A DNA stretch of 64,000 nucleotides, taken from NCBI RefSeq assembly GCF_016862755.1, contig NZ_BONO01000022.1:1-64000 (forward strand). The letters run 5' to 3'. The translations under genes and the position numbers were made by a program. Shown here piece by piece: positions 27,709-37,286 of the stretch; position 1 is the first letter of the stretch; the number at the start of each line of letters is the position of its first letter. The notes beneath the pieces were generated by a model that saw nothing but the letters and a program-made list of their open reading frames with translations, did not search any database and had not been told where the DNA came from. This DNA is from Cellulomonas pakistanensis. GTDB lineage: Bacteria; Actinomycetota; Actinomycetes; Actinomycetales; Cellulomonadaceae.

Positions 27709-28466
27709 CCCCGCTGGAGGCCCGGAACCCGACGGTGAAGCTGCTGCTGCTCGTCGCCGTGTCGCTCGTGACGCTCGCCCTGCTGGACCCGGCGACCCTG
27801 GTGCTGCTGTACCTGCTCGGGCTGGCCGCGGCCCGGTGGGGCGCCGGCGTCGGCCCGCGGCGGCTGCTGCTCGCCCAGGTGCCGTTCTGGTCGTTCGGCG
27901 TCGGCGTCCTGCTGGTCAACGCGCTCAGCCGCCCGGGCGAGGCCCTCGTCGCGGGCGGGCCGTTCCGCGTGACGCACGAAGGGCTGGTCGTCGGCGCGGC
28001 GCTCGCGCTGCGCGGCCTGGTGATCGGCGTCGGCACCGTCGCGTTCCTCGCCAGCACACCGCCGCGCGACCTGATGGTCAGCCTGACCCGGCACGCCCGG
28101 CTCAGCCCGCGGTACGCCTACGCGCTGCTCGCCGGGCACCGGATGCTCGCCGGGCTGCCGCGGCAGTGGGCGACGATCCGGGCGGCGCAGCGGGTGCGCG
28201 CTCCGCTGGGGCGCGACGGCCGACCGCGGGACGGCTGGCGCGCGTGGGCGCGGTCCGCGTTCGCGCTGCTGGTGGCCTCGATCCGCGCGTCCGAGCGGGT
28301 GGCGCTCGCGCTGGAGTCGCGCGGCCTGTCCGCCGGGCCGCGCAGCGTCTGGCGCCCGGTGCCGCTCGGCGCGGGGGACGCCGCGCTGGCGGGCGGCGTC
28401 GTCGGCGTCCTGGCGCTGGTGCTCGCGGCGGGCGCCGTGCTGGCGCCCGCGGGCGGGTGGTGGTGA
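27705..28466 (+). CDS. ykoC: ECF transporter T component, YkoC type
   Basis: Transmembrane coupling subunit that links the S component to the ATPases. The 253-residue protein has about five membrane segments and a cytoplasmic coupling region with the family arginine motifs (MVSLTRHARLSPRYAYALLAGHRML, then RASERVALALESRGL near the C-terminus). GTG 27705 overlaps the ykoD stop. It is the last gene of the TPP-controlled operon; a palindromic repeat follows. Confidence 0.9.
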   Translation: MTPLEARNPTVKLLLLVAVSLVTLALLDPATLVLLYLLGLAAARWGAGVGPRRLLLAQVPFWSFGVGVLLVNALSRPGEALVAGGPFRVTHEGLVVGAALALRGLVIGVGTVAFLASTPPRDLMVSLTRHARLSPRYAYALLAGHRMLAGLPRQWATIRAAQRVRAPLGRDGRPRDGWRAWARSAFALLVASIRASERVALALESRGLSAGPRSVWRPVPLGAGDAALAGGVVGVLALVLAAGAVLAPAGGWW

Positions 28467-28492
28467 GGAGCGGCGTCGGCGAGACCCGTCGG

Positions 28493-28560
28493 CGAGACCC
28501 ACTGATCCGGTCGAGACCGTCGATCGCGGGCGTGGGCCTCGGTCGGATCAGTGGGTCTCG
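28493..28560. repeat. Palindromic element, copy 1, between convergent genes
   Basis: Perfect 17-bp arms CGAGACCCACTGATCCG (28493-28509) and complement (28544-28560) enclose a 34-nt core with another GAGACC word. The same outer sequence recurs at 47707-47780. It sits between the convergent ykoC and VIT-type genes and may stop both transcripts. Confidence 0.85.
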
Positions 28561-28578
28561 ACGAGCGGACCGGGCCGG

Positions 28579-29271
28579 TCAGACCGCGAGGCCGACCAGC
28601 GAGCCCACGCCGTAGGTGATCGCCATCGCGAGGCTGCCGCCCACCACGTTGCGCAGGACCGCGCGCCCGGCCGGCGCCCCGCCCAGGCGGGCGCTCACCG
28701 TGCCCGTCACCACGAGCGCCGCCACGACCGCGGCGAACGTCGCGACGACCCGCGCCTCGCCGCCCCACGGCCCGAGCATCGCGAGCAGCGGCACGAGGCC
28801 GCCGACGACGAACGCGACCAGCGACGCCAGCGCCGCGTGCCACGGGTTGGTGAGCGCCTCCTCGGCGTCGCGCACGCCGTGCGCCCGCAGCACCCGCTCG
28901 GCGTCGCGCTGGCTGCTGACGGAGACGTACTCGCCCGCGGCCATCGACAGCGCGCCCGCGACGAGGGCGGCGACGCCCGCGACGGCGAGGGTCGCGAGCC
29001 CGGTCGCCGCGCCCGCGACGCCGACGACGGTGGCCGCGACGGAGACGATGCCGTCGTTCGCGCCGAGCACGCCCGCACGCAGCCAGTTGAGCCGCTCGGC
29101 GGTCGGCAGGTCGACGGCGCCGACCCCGGCGGGGGCCGGGTCGCCGACGGGAGGGGGACCCGCGACGGCCCGGCGCTGGGGGCCGCGCCCCGCGTCCTCC
29201 GCGGACCCGCCGCGGGCCGTCGGGGCGGCGGTGCGGTCATGGTCCAGGAGGTGGGTCGACAGGGCGCTCAT
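28579..29271 (-). CDS. VIT1/CCC1 family iron/manganese transporter
   Basis: Membrane protein of 230 residues predicted to move Fe(II) or Mn(II) out of the cytoplasm. After an Ala/Pro-rich N-terminus come LRAGVLGANDGIVSVAATVVGVAGA, ALSMAAGEYVSVSSQRDAE (the metal-pathway block of the family) and three more hydrophobic segments. The long metal-binding cytoplasmic domain of plant VIT1 is reduced to a short helix (VLRAHGVRDAEEALTNPWHAA). ATG 29271 follows TACCGT by 7 nt (leaderless), with ATGACA as -35. Two iron-box-like sites lie just upstream of that -35. Metal identity is inferred. Confidence 0.88.
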   Translation of the reverse strand: MSALSTHLLDHDRTAAPTARGGSAEDAGRGPQRRAVAGPPPVGDPAPAGVGAVDLPTAERLNWLRAGVLGANDGIVSVAATVVGVAGAATGLATLAVAGVAALVAGALSMAAGEYVSVSSQRDAERVLRAHGVRDAEEALTNPWHAALASLVAFVVGGLVPLLAMLGPWGGEARVVATFAAVVAALVVTGTVSARLGGAPAGRAVLRNVVGGSLAMAITYGVGSLVGLAV

Positions 29272-29310
29272 GGCATCCACGGTAGGCCGCTCGGGCGCCG
29301 GTGTCATCAC

Positions 29311-29357
29311 AGGAAAGGCTGCCCTGACCTGCGTAAACGCAGGTATGGCTACCCTCA
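29311..29357 (-). promoter_or_regulatory. Tandem DtxR/IdeR-like iron boxes upstream of the VIT-type gene
   Basis: AGGAAAGGCTGCCCTGA (29311-29327) and AGGTATGGCTACCCTCA (29341-29357) match 12 and 13 of 17 positions of the DtxR/IdeR core AGGTTAGSCTAACCTAA. They are exactly 30 bp apart (three helical turns), with the palindrome CCTGCGTAAACGCAGG between. They lie 4 bp and more upstream of the ATGACA-17-TACCGT promoter (29307 down to 29279), a position that suits activation, as IdeR does for mycobacterial ferritin genes. Confidence 0.6.
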
Positions 29358-29386
29358 CCGGGGCGGTGCTGTCAGAAAGCCGCAGG

Positions 29387-31981
29387 TCAGAGCGGCCCCA
29401 CCGCGAGCACGCGCAGCACGACCTCGCCGGCGGCGTCCGACGCGGGCAGGTCGACCAGGGCGTCGATGCGCCAGTCGTGGTCGCCGGCGGGGTCGTCGAG
29501 CAGCTGCCGGACGAACCACAGGTCGCCCCGGGCGCCCGCCTCGCCGTGCCCGGCCGGCCGCTCGTCGACCTGGAACAGCGCCGGTCCGCGGGCCGCGGGG
29601 CCGGTGAGGATCTCGTCGTGGTCGTCGTAGAACGGGTCGAGCGCGTCGCCCCACCGGTCGGCGGTCCACGGCGCGTCCGACGCGTCCTGGTCGCCCAGCG
29701 CCGCCAGCGCCGGGTACGCCTCGCGCGCGGCCAGGTCGACCCGGCGGAACAGCGCGCCGCGGACCAGCGCCCGGAACACCCGCTTGTTGACCGTGATCGG
29801 CGGCGGGGCGTCGTCCTCGGGGCGCGACTCCGTGACCGTGGCGTCGTCGAGGTCCTCCGGGTGCGCCAGGCGCTCCCACTCGTCGAGCAGGCTGGAGTCC
29901 GTGCGGCGCACCAGGTCGCCGAGCCACTCGACGATCTCGTGCAGCTCCTCGGTCCGCAGGTCGTCCGGCACGGTCTGCCGCAGCGCCCGGAACGCGTCCG
30001 CGAGGTAGCGCAGCAGCACGCCCTCCGTGCGGTCGAGCTGGTAGAGCGACACGTACTCGGCGAACGTGGCGGCCCGCTCGTGCATGTCGCGCACGACGGA
30101 CTTCGGGGACAGCTCGTGGTCGGCGACCCACGGGTTGGTCTGCTTGTAGATCTGGAACGAGGCGCCCAGCAGCTCGGCGAGCGGCTTCGGGTACGACACG
30201 TCCTCGAGCAGCGCCATCCGCTCCTCGTACTCGATGCCGTCGGCCTTCATCGCCGCGACGGCCTCGCCGCGGGCGCGGTTCTCCTGCGCCGCGAGCACCT
30301 GGCGGGGGTCGTCCAGCGTCGCCTCGATGACCGACACCACGTCGTGGGCGTAACCGGGGTCCTCGCGGTCGAGCAGGTCGAGCGCCGCGTAGGCGAACGG
30401 GGACAGCGGCTGGTTGAGCGCGAAGGTCGGCGGCACGTCGAGGGTCAGCCGCACCGTCCGGCGCAGCCGCTCCGGACCGGGACCGTCCTCGACGACCCGC
30501 TCGACGACGCCGGCCGTGCGCAGCGACCGGTAGATCGCGATCGCCTGCCGCACGAGCCTGCCGCGCGACGCCTCGGGCTCGTGGTTGTCGAGCAGCAGGT
30601 GCTTCATGGTCTCGACGGGGTCGCCGGTCGGTCGGGCGAGCACGTTGAGCACCATCGCGTGCGAGACGCCGAACGACGACGTCAGCGGCTCGGGCTCGGC
30701 GTCGCGCAGTCGCTCGAACGTCTTGTCCGTCCAGTTGACCATCCCGGGCGGCGCCTGCTTGCGGACGATCTTCTTGAGCTTCTTCGGGTCGTCGCCGGCC
30801 TTCTGCAGGGCCTTGCGGTTCTCGATGACGTGCTCGGGCGCGAGCACGAGCACCTCGCCCGTGGTGTCGAACCCGGCGCGGCCGGCGCGCCCGGCGATCT
30901 GGTGGAACTCGCGGGCGGACAGGTGCCGCATCCGCGTGCCGTCGTACTTCACCAGCGAGGTGAGCAGCACCGTGCGGATCGGCACGTTGATCCCGACGCC
31001 CAGGGTGTCGGTGCCGCAGACGACCCGGAGCAGGCCCTTCTGGGTCAGCCGCTCGACCACCCGGCGGTACTTGGGCAGCATGCCCGCGTGGTGCACGCCG
31101 ACGCCGTGCCGCAGCAGCCGGGACAGCGTCCTGCCGAACCCCGGGCCGAACCGGAAGTCGCCCAGCTCCTCGGCGATGTGGTCGCGCTGCTCGCGGGAGG
31201 CGAGCGTCATCGACAGCAGCGCCTGGGCGCGCTCGACGGCCTCCTTCTGCGTGAAGTGCACGACGTACACGGGGGAGCGGCCGGTCTGCACCAGCATCTC
31301 CAGCAGCTCGTGCAGCGGCTCGACCTCGTAGGTGAACGTCAGCGGCACCGGCCGCTCGGCGCCCGCGACGACCGCCACCGGCACGTCGGTGCGGCGCTCC
31401 AGGTCGTCGACGAAGAACGACACGTCGCCCAGCGTCGCCGACATCAGCAGGAACTGGGCCCGCGGCAGCTCGAGCAGCGGCACCTGCCACGCCCACCCGC
31501 GCTGGGGGTCGGCGTAGAAGTGGAACTCGTCCATCACGACCTGGCCGACGTCCGCGCCCGGCCCCTGCCGCAGCGCCTGGTTCGCCAGGATCTCCGCGGT
31601 GCAGCAGATGATGGGCGCGTCCGGATTCACCGCCGAGTCGCCGGTCATCATCCCGACGTTCGCGGACCCGAACGCCTCGACGAGCGCGAAGAACTTCTCG
31701 CTCACCAGCGCCTTGAGCGGGGCGGTGTAGTACGTGCGCCGGCCCTGCGCGAGCGCGACGAAGTGCGCGGCGGTCGCGACGAGCGACTTCCCGGAGCCGG
31801 TCGGCGTCGACAGGATGACGTGCGAGCCGGTCACCAGCTCCAGCAGCGCCTCGTCCTGGTGCGGGTACAGCGCGAGGCCCTGGTCCGCGGCCCAGCCGGT
31901 GAACGCCTCGTACAGCGCGTCGGGGTCCTGGGGATTCGCGGGGACGCGGTCGGCGAGGGTCCGGCGGTCGGTGGGGGGCAC
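29387..31981 (-). CDS. DEAD/DEAH box RNA helicase with DUF3516
   Basis: Superfamily 2 helicase of 864 residues, related to Ski2/Mtr4-type RNA helicases and found mainly in actinobacteria. Walker A is STPTGSGKS (about 58-66), motif [11 protein letters not shown], motif [11 protein letters not shown] and motif [12 protein letters not shown], with [12 protein letters not shown] between. The C-terminal half (from about 480) is the DUF3516 region with no catalytic motif I recognise. GTG 31981 follows an AAGGAT box by 6 nt and is divergent from rnhA. A role in RNA decay or ribosome processing is inference from the fold. Confidence 0.92.
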   Translation of the reverse strand: MPPTDRRTLADRVPANPQDPDALYEAFTGWAADQGLALYPHQDEALLELVTGSHVILSTPTGSGKSLVATAAHFVALAQGRRTYYTAPLKALVSEKFFALVEAFGSANVGMMTGDSAVNPDAPIICCTAEILANQALRQGPGADVGQVVMDEFHFYADPQRGWAWQVPLLELPRAQFLLMSATLGDVSFFVDDLERRTDVPVAVVAGAERPVPLTFTYEVEPLHELLEMLVQTGRSPVYVVHFTQKEAVERAQALLSMTLASREQRDHIAEELGDFRFGPGFGRTLSRLLRHGVGVHHAGMLPKYRRVVERLTQKGLLRVVCGTDTLGVGINVPIRTVLLTSLVKYDGTRMRHLSAREFHQIAGRAGRAGFDTTGEVLVLAPEHVIENRKALQKAGDDPKKLKKIVRKQAPPGMVNWTDKTFERLRDAEPEPLTSSFGVSHAMVLNVLARPTGDPVETMKHLLLDNHEPEASRGRLVRQAIAIYRSLRTAGVVERVVEDGPGPERLRRTVRLTLDVPPTFALNQPLSPFAYAALDLLDREDPGYAHDVVSVIEATLDDPRQVLAAQENRARGEAVAAMKADGIEYEERMALLEDVSYPKPLAELLGASFQIYKQTNPWVADHELSPKSVVRDMHERAATFAEYVSLYQLDRTEGVLLRYLADAFRALRQTVPDDLRTEELHEIVEWLGDLVRRTDSSLLDEWERLAHPEDLDDATVTESRPEDDAPPPITVNKRVFRALVRGALFRRVDLAAREAYPALAALGDQDASDAPWTADRWGDALDPFYDDHDEILTGPAARGPALFQVDERPAGHGEAGARGDLWFVRQLLDDPAGDHDWRIDALVDLPASDAAGEVVLRVLAVGPL

Positions 31982-32025
31982 CGGCCGATCCTTCCACGCC
32001 CGCGCCGGCCCTACAGTGGGCGACC

Positions 32026-32490
32026 ATGAGCGACGCCCCCAGCAGCACCCCGCCCGCCGTCGAGATGTGGACGGACGGCGCCTGCAAGGGCAACCCCGGT
32101 GTCGGCGGCTGGGGCGCGCTGCTCCGGTCGAACGGGCACGAGCGCGAGCTGTTCGGTGGCGAGGCCGTCACCACGAACAACCGCATGGAGCTCACGGCCG
32201 TCATCGAGGGCCTGCGGGCGCTGAACCAGCAGTGCCGCGTCGACCTGCACGTCGACTCGCAGTACGTCATGCAGGGCGTGACCAAGTGGATCGCCGGCTG
32301 GAAGCGCAACGGCTGGCGCACGGCCGACAAGAAGCCGGTGAAGAACCAGGACCTGTGGCAGGCGCTCGACGAGCAGGTCGCCCGGCACGCCATCTCCTGG
32401 CACTGGGTGAAGGGCCACGCCGGCGACCCGGGCAACGAGCGCGCGGACCAGCTGGCGAACAAGGGCGTCGACGAGGTCCGCGCCGGCTGA
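32026..32490 (+). CDS. rnhA: Ribonuclease HI
   Basis: Endonuclease that degrades the RNA strand of RNA-DNA hybrids. All catalytic residues are present: Asp17 ([11 protein letters not shown]), Glu55 (NNRMEL), Asp77 (HVDSQY), His131 (KGHAG) and Asp141 (NERADQLA). The basic handle helix region [16 protein letters not shown] is also present, so this is the full bacterial HI type of 154 residues. ATG 32026 lies 8 nt after TACAGT (32012-32017). A nested hairpin follows the stop. Confidence 0.96.
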   Translation: MSDAPSSTPPAVEMWTDGACKGNPGVGGWGALLRSNGHERELFGGEAVTTNNRMELTAVIEGLRALNQQCRVDLHVDSQYVMQGVTKWIAGWKRNGWRTADKKPVKNQDLWQALDEQVARHAISWHWVKGHAGDPGNERADQLANKGVDEVRAG

Positions 32491-32505
32491 CGCGCGCCTC
32501 CCGGA

Positions 32506-32560
32506 GCACGAGACACGTCGAGGGTGCCCTCACCGAGGGCACTGCGGGCGTGTCTCGTGC
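32506..32560 (+). repeat. Nested inverted repeat, probable rnhA terminator
   Basis: Outer arms GCACGAGACACG (32506-32517) and complement (32549-32560) are perfect over 12 bp. Inside is a separate perfect hairpin GTGCCCTC-acc-GAGGGCAC (32524-32542). The design, two stacked perfect hairpins, repeats that of 9827-9900. Confidence 0.75.
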
Positions 32561-32578
32561 ACCCGCGCGTCTGCCGCG

Positions 32579-32600
32579 AGTGGTCTGGACCAGTTACAGT
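32579..32600 (+). promoter_or_regulatory. dre-like operator and -10 of the HPr gene
   Basis: AGTGGTCTGGACCAGT (32579-32594) matches 15 of 16 positions of the DasR operator AGTGGTCTAGACCAGT. It directly abuts a TACAGT -10 element (32595-32600), so it fills the promoter spacer and binding should block transcription. Two related boxes lie at the EIIC/GntR promoters. Confidence 0.8.
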
Positions 32601-32651
32601 CGGTCCCGTGCCCAACGCCGGGCACGATCCCGCTCGCACCGGAGGTCAGGC

Positions 32652-32921
32652 ATGGAACGGTCCGTCGTCGTCGCCATCGCGGAGGGCCTGCACGCCCGCC
32701 CCGCCGCCCTGTTCGTCGCGGAGGCCGGCAAGCAGCCGGTGCCGGTCACGGTGCGCAAGGGCGACGCCGCCCCGGTGCAGGCGAACAGCATCCTCGGCGT
32801 CATGACCCTCGGCGCCGCCGCGGGCGAGACGGTCGTGCTCGCGACGGAGGCCGACGGCCCCGACGCCGAGGCGAGCCTGGACGCGCTGGAGCAGTTCCTG
32901 CAGCAGGTCGAGATCGCCTGA
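32652..32921 (+). CDS. ptsH: PTS phosphocarrier protein HPr
   Basis: Carries phosphate from enzyme I to EIIA in sugar uptake. The 89-residue protein shows the active-site His14 in EGLHARPAA and a Ser46 block (NSILGVMTLG) as in HPr proteins with a regulatory serine. ATG 32652 follows GGAGG (32641-32645). The dre-like box at its promoter ties it to the DasR-type regulator nearby. A strong terminator separates it from the convergent EIIC gene. Enzyme I is not in the window. Confidence 0.95.
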   Translation: MERSVVVAIAEGLHARPAALFVAEAGKQPVPVTVRKGDAAPVQANSILGVMTLGAAAGETVVLATEADGPDAEASLDALEQFLQQVEIA

Positions 32922-32932
32922 TCCCGCGCCGC

Positions 32933-32977
32933 ACGACGAGGGCCCGCGCACCGGATCGGTGCGCGGGCCCTCGTCGT
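32933..32977. terminator. Bidirectional terminator between ptsH and EIIC gene
   Basis: A perfect 21-bp stem (32933-32953 with 32957-32977) with a 3-nt GAT loop lies between the two convergent genes. The inner core reads GGGCCCGCGCACCG. Flanking CGCCGC/GCGGCG can extend it. Confidence 0.8.
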
Positions 32978-33001
32978 CGTGCGGCGGGGCTGACCCCGGC
33001 G

Positions 33002-34384
<1,383 letters not shown>

Positions 34385-34505
34385 GGTCACTCCTCGGGAG
34401 TCGGGTCGCGAGGGGCCCCGGACGGGGCCGCCCACGGGTCGGGGGGAGGTGTGGGCACGCGGTGCGCTTCGGTGCGGGACGTGCGTGGTCGCCGTCGAGC
34501 CGGCA

Positions 34506-34557
34506 AGTTGTCTGGACCAGTTGCGGTCAGAGTGGTCTAGACCGGAGTATGTGTCAA
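34506..34557. promoter_or_regulatory. Divergent promoters with two dre-like operators
   Basis: AGTTGTCTGGACCAGT (34506-34521) and AGTGGTCTAGACCGGA (34531-34546) each match 14 of 16 positions of the DasR operator. Leftward, TTGACA (34557-34552) with a 17-bp spacer and CACTCT (34534-34529) serves the EIIC gene. Rightward, TTGCGG (34521-34526), 18 bp and GAGTAT (34545-34550) can serve the GntR gene. Box 2 lies in both spacers and box 1 sits at the leftward transcription start, so one repressor could close both promoters. Confidence 0.75.
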
Positions 34558-34638
34558 GGACCACATGCGCGCCCCGGTTCACCCCCGCGGGCCCGGCGGT
34601 GGTGCGGCCGACGGCGACCGAGGTGGGAGGGTGAGCGC

Positions 34639-35466
34639 GTGCACGCGAAGCAGTCCCCGCCCGCCGACGCGCTCCCGTCCGCCCGCGGCGGGCACAAGTA
34701 CCAGGCGGTCCGGAGCTACCTGGCCGCCCTGGTGCAGACGGAGCTCCGGGTCGGCGACGCGATCCCCTCGGAGCGGGCCCTGTGCGAGCGGTTCGGCGTC
34801 TCCCGGATGACGGTGCGCCAGGCGGTCGACGCGCTGGTCGGCGAGGGCGTGCTGGTGCGGGAGCAGGGACGCGGCACGTTCGTCGCCCCGCAGCGCATGG
34901 ACTTCGAGATGCGGCTGACGACGTTCGGCGAGGAGATGCGCCGCCGCGGGATGCGCCCCGAGACGCGGGTGCTCGGCATGGGCACGGTTGCCGCGTCCGC
35001 CGAGGCCGCGGACGCGCTGGGTACGGAGCCCGGCGCGCCGCTGCACCACCTGCGCCGCGTCCGGTACGCCGACGGCTCGCCGATGAGCATCGAGCAGCAC
35101 TGGGTGTCGGTCGCCCTGGTCCCGGACCTGCTCGCCGCGGGCCACCCGCCGAGCATGCACGACGCCCTGCGGGCCGTCGGCCTCGACCCGTCGTGGGGCG
35201 AGGAGACGCTGACCGCCGCGGAGGCGACGGACGAGGAGGCGGCGCTGCTCGACCTGCGCGGGACCCGGGCGGTGCTGCGCGCGACCCGCCGGACGTTCAG
35301 CGCGGACACGCCCGCGATGTACTCGAACGCCTGCTACCGCGGCGACCGGTACAGCGTGTGGGTGCCGCTGAGCGCCCCGGCGCCGGCCCTGGTGCCGCGG
35401 CTGCGGGAGCACGACGACGAGCGCGAGGCCGTGGCGGCCACCGTGCACGACGGGAGGACGGGATGA
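34639..35466 (+). CDS. GntR family regulator, DasR/NagR-like
   Basis: HutC-subfamily GntR repressor of 275 residues. The winged helix (DAIPSERALCERFGVSRMTVRQAVDALVGEGVLVREQGRGTFVA, about 36-78) is followed by a UTRA ligand domain. In Streptomyces DasR this domain binds GlcN-6-P or GlcNAc-6-P. The dre-like boxes at its own promoter, the EIIC gene and ptsH support the same role here. GTG 34639 follows GGGAGG by 8 nt. The stop overlaps the EIIB start (ATGA), so regulator and PTS subunits are made together. Confidence 0.9.
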   Translation: MHAKQSPPADALPSARGGHKYQAVRSYLAALVQTELRVGDAIPSERALCERFGVSRMTVRQAVDALVGEGVLVREQGRGTFVAPQRMDFEMRLTTFGEEMRRRGMRPETRVLGMGTVAASAEAADALGTEPGAPLHHLRRVRYADGSPMSIEQHWVSVALVPDLLAAGHPPSMHDALRAVGLDPSWGEETLTAAEATDEEAALLDLRGTRAVLRATRRTFSADTPAMYSNACYRGDRYSVWVPLSAPAPALVPRLREHDDEREAVAATVHDGRTG

Positions 35467-35708
35467 GCGCGAACGGCGCCGGCCAGGCCGCGGCGATCCT
35501 CGCCGGCCTGGGCGGGGTGGGGAACATCGACGAGATCGAGCCGTGCACCACGCGGCTGCGCTCGCTGGTCAAGGAGCCGTCGCGCGTGGACGCCGCCGCC
35601 CTGCGCGCCGCCGGCGCGTTCGGCGTGATGATGTCGGGCCGGGTCGTGCAGGTCGTGATCGGCCCGAGCGTCGACACCCTCGCGTCCGACCTGGAGGACC
35701 TCATGTGA
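35463..35708 (+). CDS. PTS EIIB subunit, glucose/GlcNAc family (copy 1)
   Basis: Phosphocysteine carrier of 81 residues that passes phosphate from EIIA to the sugar in EIIC. Cys28 in EPCTTRLR is the phosphorylation site, and GRVVQVVIGPSVDTLASDLEDLM is the C-terminal family block. ATG 35463 overlaps the GntR stop by four bases. A second, similar EIIB follows at 35789. Confidence 0.92.
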   Translation: MSANGAGQAAAILAGLGGVGNIDEIEPCTTRLRSLVKEPSRVDAAALRAAGAFGVMMSGRVVQVVIGPSVDTLASDLEDLM

Positions 35709-35788
35709 CGACCCGGCCCCGCCCGGGCCGCCGCACGAGCCACGACCCCGCCGCCCGCACCGGCGGGAGCCACGAAGGGAAGAGAACC

Positions 35789-36019
35789 ATGAGCAAGGCA
35801 GAGCAGATCCTCGCGGGCCTCGGCGGCGACGCGAACATCGTCGACCTGGAGCCGTGCATCACCCGCCTGCGCGTCGAGGTCGAGGACCCGGCCAAGGTGA
35901 CCGAGTCCGTGCTGAAGGCCGCCGGCGCCATCGCGGTGATGCAGCAGGGCACGGTCGTCCAGGTCATCGTCGGCCCCGAGGCGGACACGCTGGCCTCGGA
36001 CATCGAGGACCTGCGCTGA
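35789..36019 (+). CDS. PTS EIIB subunit, glucose/GlcNAc family (copy 2)
   Basis: Second EIIB of 76 residues, with Cys23 in EPCITRLR and the ending GPEADTLASDIEDLR. It resembles copy 1 throughout and must stem from a duplication, but differs enough not to be recent. It has its own AAGGGAAG ribosome binding site 80 nt after copy 1 and its stop overlaps the EIIA start (TGATG). Which copy serves the EIIC next door cannot be told. Confidence 0.92.
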   Translation: MSKAEQILAGLGGDANIVDLEPCITRLRVEVEDPAKVTESVLKAAGAIAVMQQGTVVQVIVGPEADTLASDIEDLR

Positions 36020-36483
36020 TGACGCTGACCGTCCTCGCGCCGGTCGCGGGGGTCGTGCACGCGCTCGCGGACGTCGACGACCCCGTGTTCGCGCAGGAGA
36101 TCGTCGGCCCCGGGCTCGCCGTCCAGCCGGACGCGGAGTCCGGCGCCGGCCGGTCCGTCGTCGCCCCGGTCGCCGGCACCGTCGCCAAGCTGCACCCGCA
36201 CGCGTTCGTGCTGCTCGCGGAGGGCGGTCGCGGCGTGCTGGTGCACCTCGGGATCAACACCGTCCAGCTCGGCGGCGAGGGCTTCACGCTGCACGTCGCC
36301 GAGGGGGACGCGGTCGAGCAGGGGCAGATCCTGGTCGAGTGGGACCCGGCGGCGGTCGAGGCCGGCGGCCGGTCGGCGATCTGCCCGGTCGTCGGGCTGG
36401 AGGCGCAGCCGGACTCGCTCACGCGGCTGGCCGAGCCCGGCACCCGGGTGGTGGCGGGCGACCCGCTGCTGTCCCTGGCCTGA
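36019..36483 (+). CDS. crr: PTS EIIA subunit, glucose family
   Basis: Phosphocarrier of 154 residues between HPr and EIIB. His76 in VLVHLGINTV is the phosphorylation site and His61 in HPHAF the supporting histidine, equivalent to His90 and His75 of the E. coli protein. The start overlaps the EIIB stop. It completes the EIIA-EIIB-EIIC-HPr set in this locus. An 18-bp palindrome follows. Confidence 0.93.
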   Translation: MTLTVLAPVAGVVHALADVDDPVFAQEIVGPGLAVQPDAESGAGRSVVAPVAGTVAKLHPHAFVLLAEGGRGVLVHLGINTVQLGGEGFTLHVAEGDAVEQGQILVEWDPAAVEAGGRSAICPVVGLEAQPDSLTRLAEPGTRVVAGDPLLSLA

Positions 36484-36507
36484 GCCGCGCCGACCCCGGC
36501 GCCGCGC

Positions 36508-36543
36508 CCCGGGCCGGGACCCCGCGCGGGGTCCCGGCCCGGG
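36508..36543 (+). terminator. Terminator-like palindrome after crr
   Basis: A perfect 18-bp inverted repeat with no spacer (36508-36525 with 36526-36543; CCCGGGCCGGGACCCCGC arm) lies 25 nt after the EIIA stop. There is no T-run. Confidence 0.65.
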
Positions 36544-36584
36544 TCCTGCGTCCGCGCGCGCCCCGCGGCCGGATACTGGGCCGC

Positions 36585-37247
36585 ATGCTGCCCCGCCCGC
36601 GCACCCGCGACCTGCTGCGGTCCCTGCCCGCGCTCACCGGCGACCTGCCCGAGGTCGACCCGTACGCGCTGCCGGCCGACCCGGTCGAGGCGTTCGAGGG
36701 CTGGTTCGCCGCCGCCGTCGCGGCCGGGGTGCCCGAGCCGCACGCGCTGACGCTCGCGACCGTCGGCCCGGACGGCGCGCCGCACGCGCGCGTCGTGCTG
36801 CTGGCGGACGTCGCGGACGGCGCGTGGGTGTTCGCGGGGGACGCCCGCGCGGGCAAGGCGCAGGACCTCGCCGGCGAGCCGCGCGCGGCGCTCACGTTCT
36901 ACTGGCAGCCGCTCGGCCGGCAGGTCCGGGTGTCCGGCCGGGCCCGCGCGCTGGACGCGGCCGCGTGCGCCGCGGACTTCCTGCGCCGGTCGCCCAGCGC
37001 GCGCGCCGCGGCGTTCGCGTCCCGGCCGGGGGAGCGGCTGCTCTCGTCCGAGGAGCTGCACGCCGCCGTGCAGCAGGCGCGGGCGCGGGTCGACCGGGAG
37101 CCCGGGCTGGTGCTGCCCACCTGGCAGCTCTGGGCCGTCGAGCCCGACGAGGTCGAGCTGTGGCAGGGCGACTCGGACCGGGCGCACCTGCGGGTCCGGT
37201 ACGCCCGCGCCGGCGACCGGTGGGACCGGCACCTCGACTGGCCGTGA
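36585..37247 (+). CDS. pdxH: Pyridoxamine 5'-phosphate oxidase family protein
   Basis: FMN oxidase of 220 residues predicted to convert PNP or PMP to PLP. FEGWFAAAVAAGVPEPHALTLATVGPDGAPHARVVLL is the N-terminal FMN block, ALTFYWQPLGRQVRVSGRA the core, and the end PDEVELWQGDSDRAHLRVRY followed by WDRHLDWP matches the substrate-binding C-terminus (usually RLAP at the very end, here DWP). The end thus departs from the strict PdxH consensus, so a related phenazine-type oxidase is possible. ATG 36585 follows GATACT by 7 nt. Confidence 0.82.
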   Translation: MLPRPRTRDLLRSLPALTGDLPEVDPYALPADPVEAFEGWFAAAVAAGVPEPHALTLATVGPDGAPHARVVLLADVADGAWVFAGDARAGKAQDLAGEPRAALTFYWQPLGRQVRVSGRARALDAAACAADFLRRSPSARAAAFASRPGERLLSSEELHAAVQQARARVDREPGLVLPTWQLWAVEPDEVELWQGDSDRAHLRVRYARAGDRWDRHLDWP

Positions 37248-37286
37248 ACCGGCCGCCGGGGCGGCGGGTGCGGCGCGCCCGCCCGC

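Noticed and set aside
25221..28502. A 1093-codon open frame on the minus strand over ykoEDC
   Set aside because: Composition is low complexity (Arg, Pro, Ser, Thr, Ala) and it opposes three clear ECF genes with overlapping starts.
29355..32639. A 1094-codon minus-strand frame parallel to the helicase gene
   Set aside because: It overlaps the DUF3516 helicase in another frame on the same strand; only the 29387-31981 frame shows helicase motifs.
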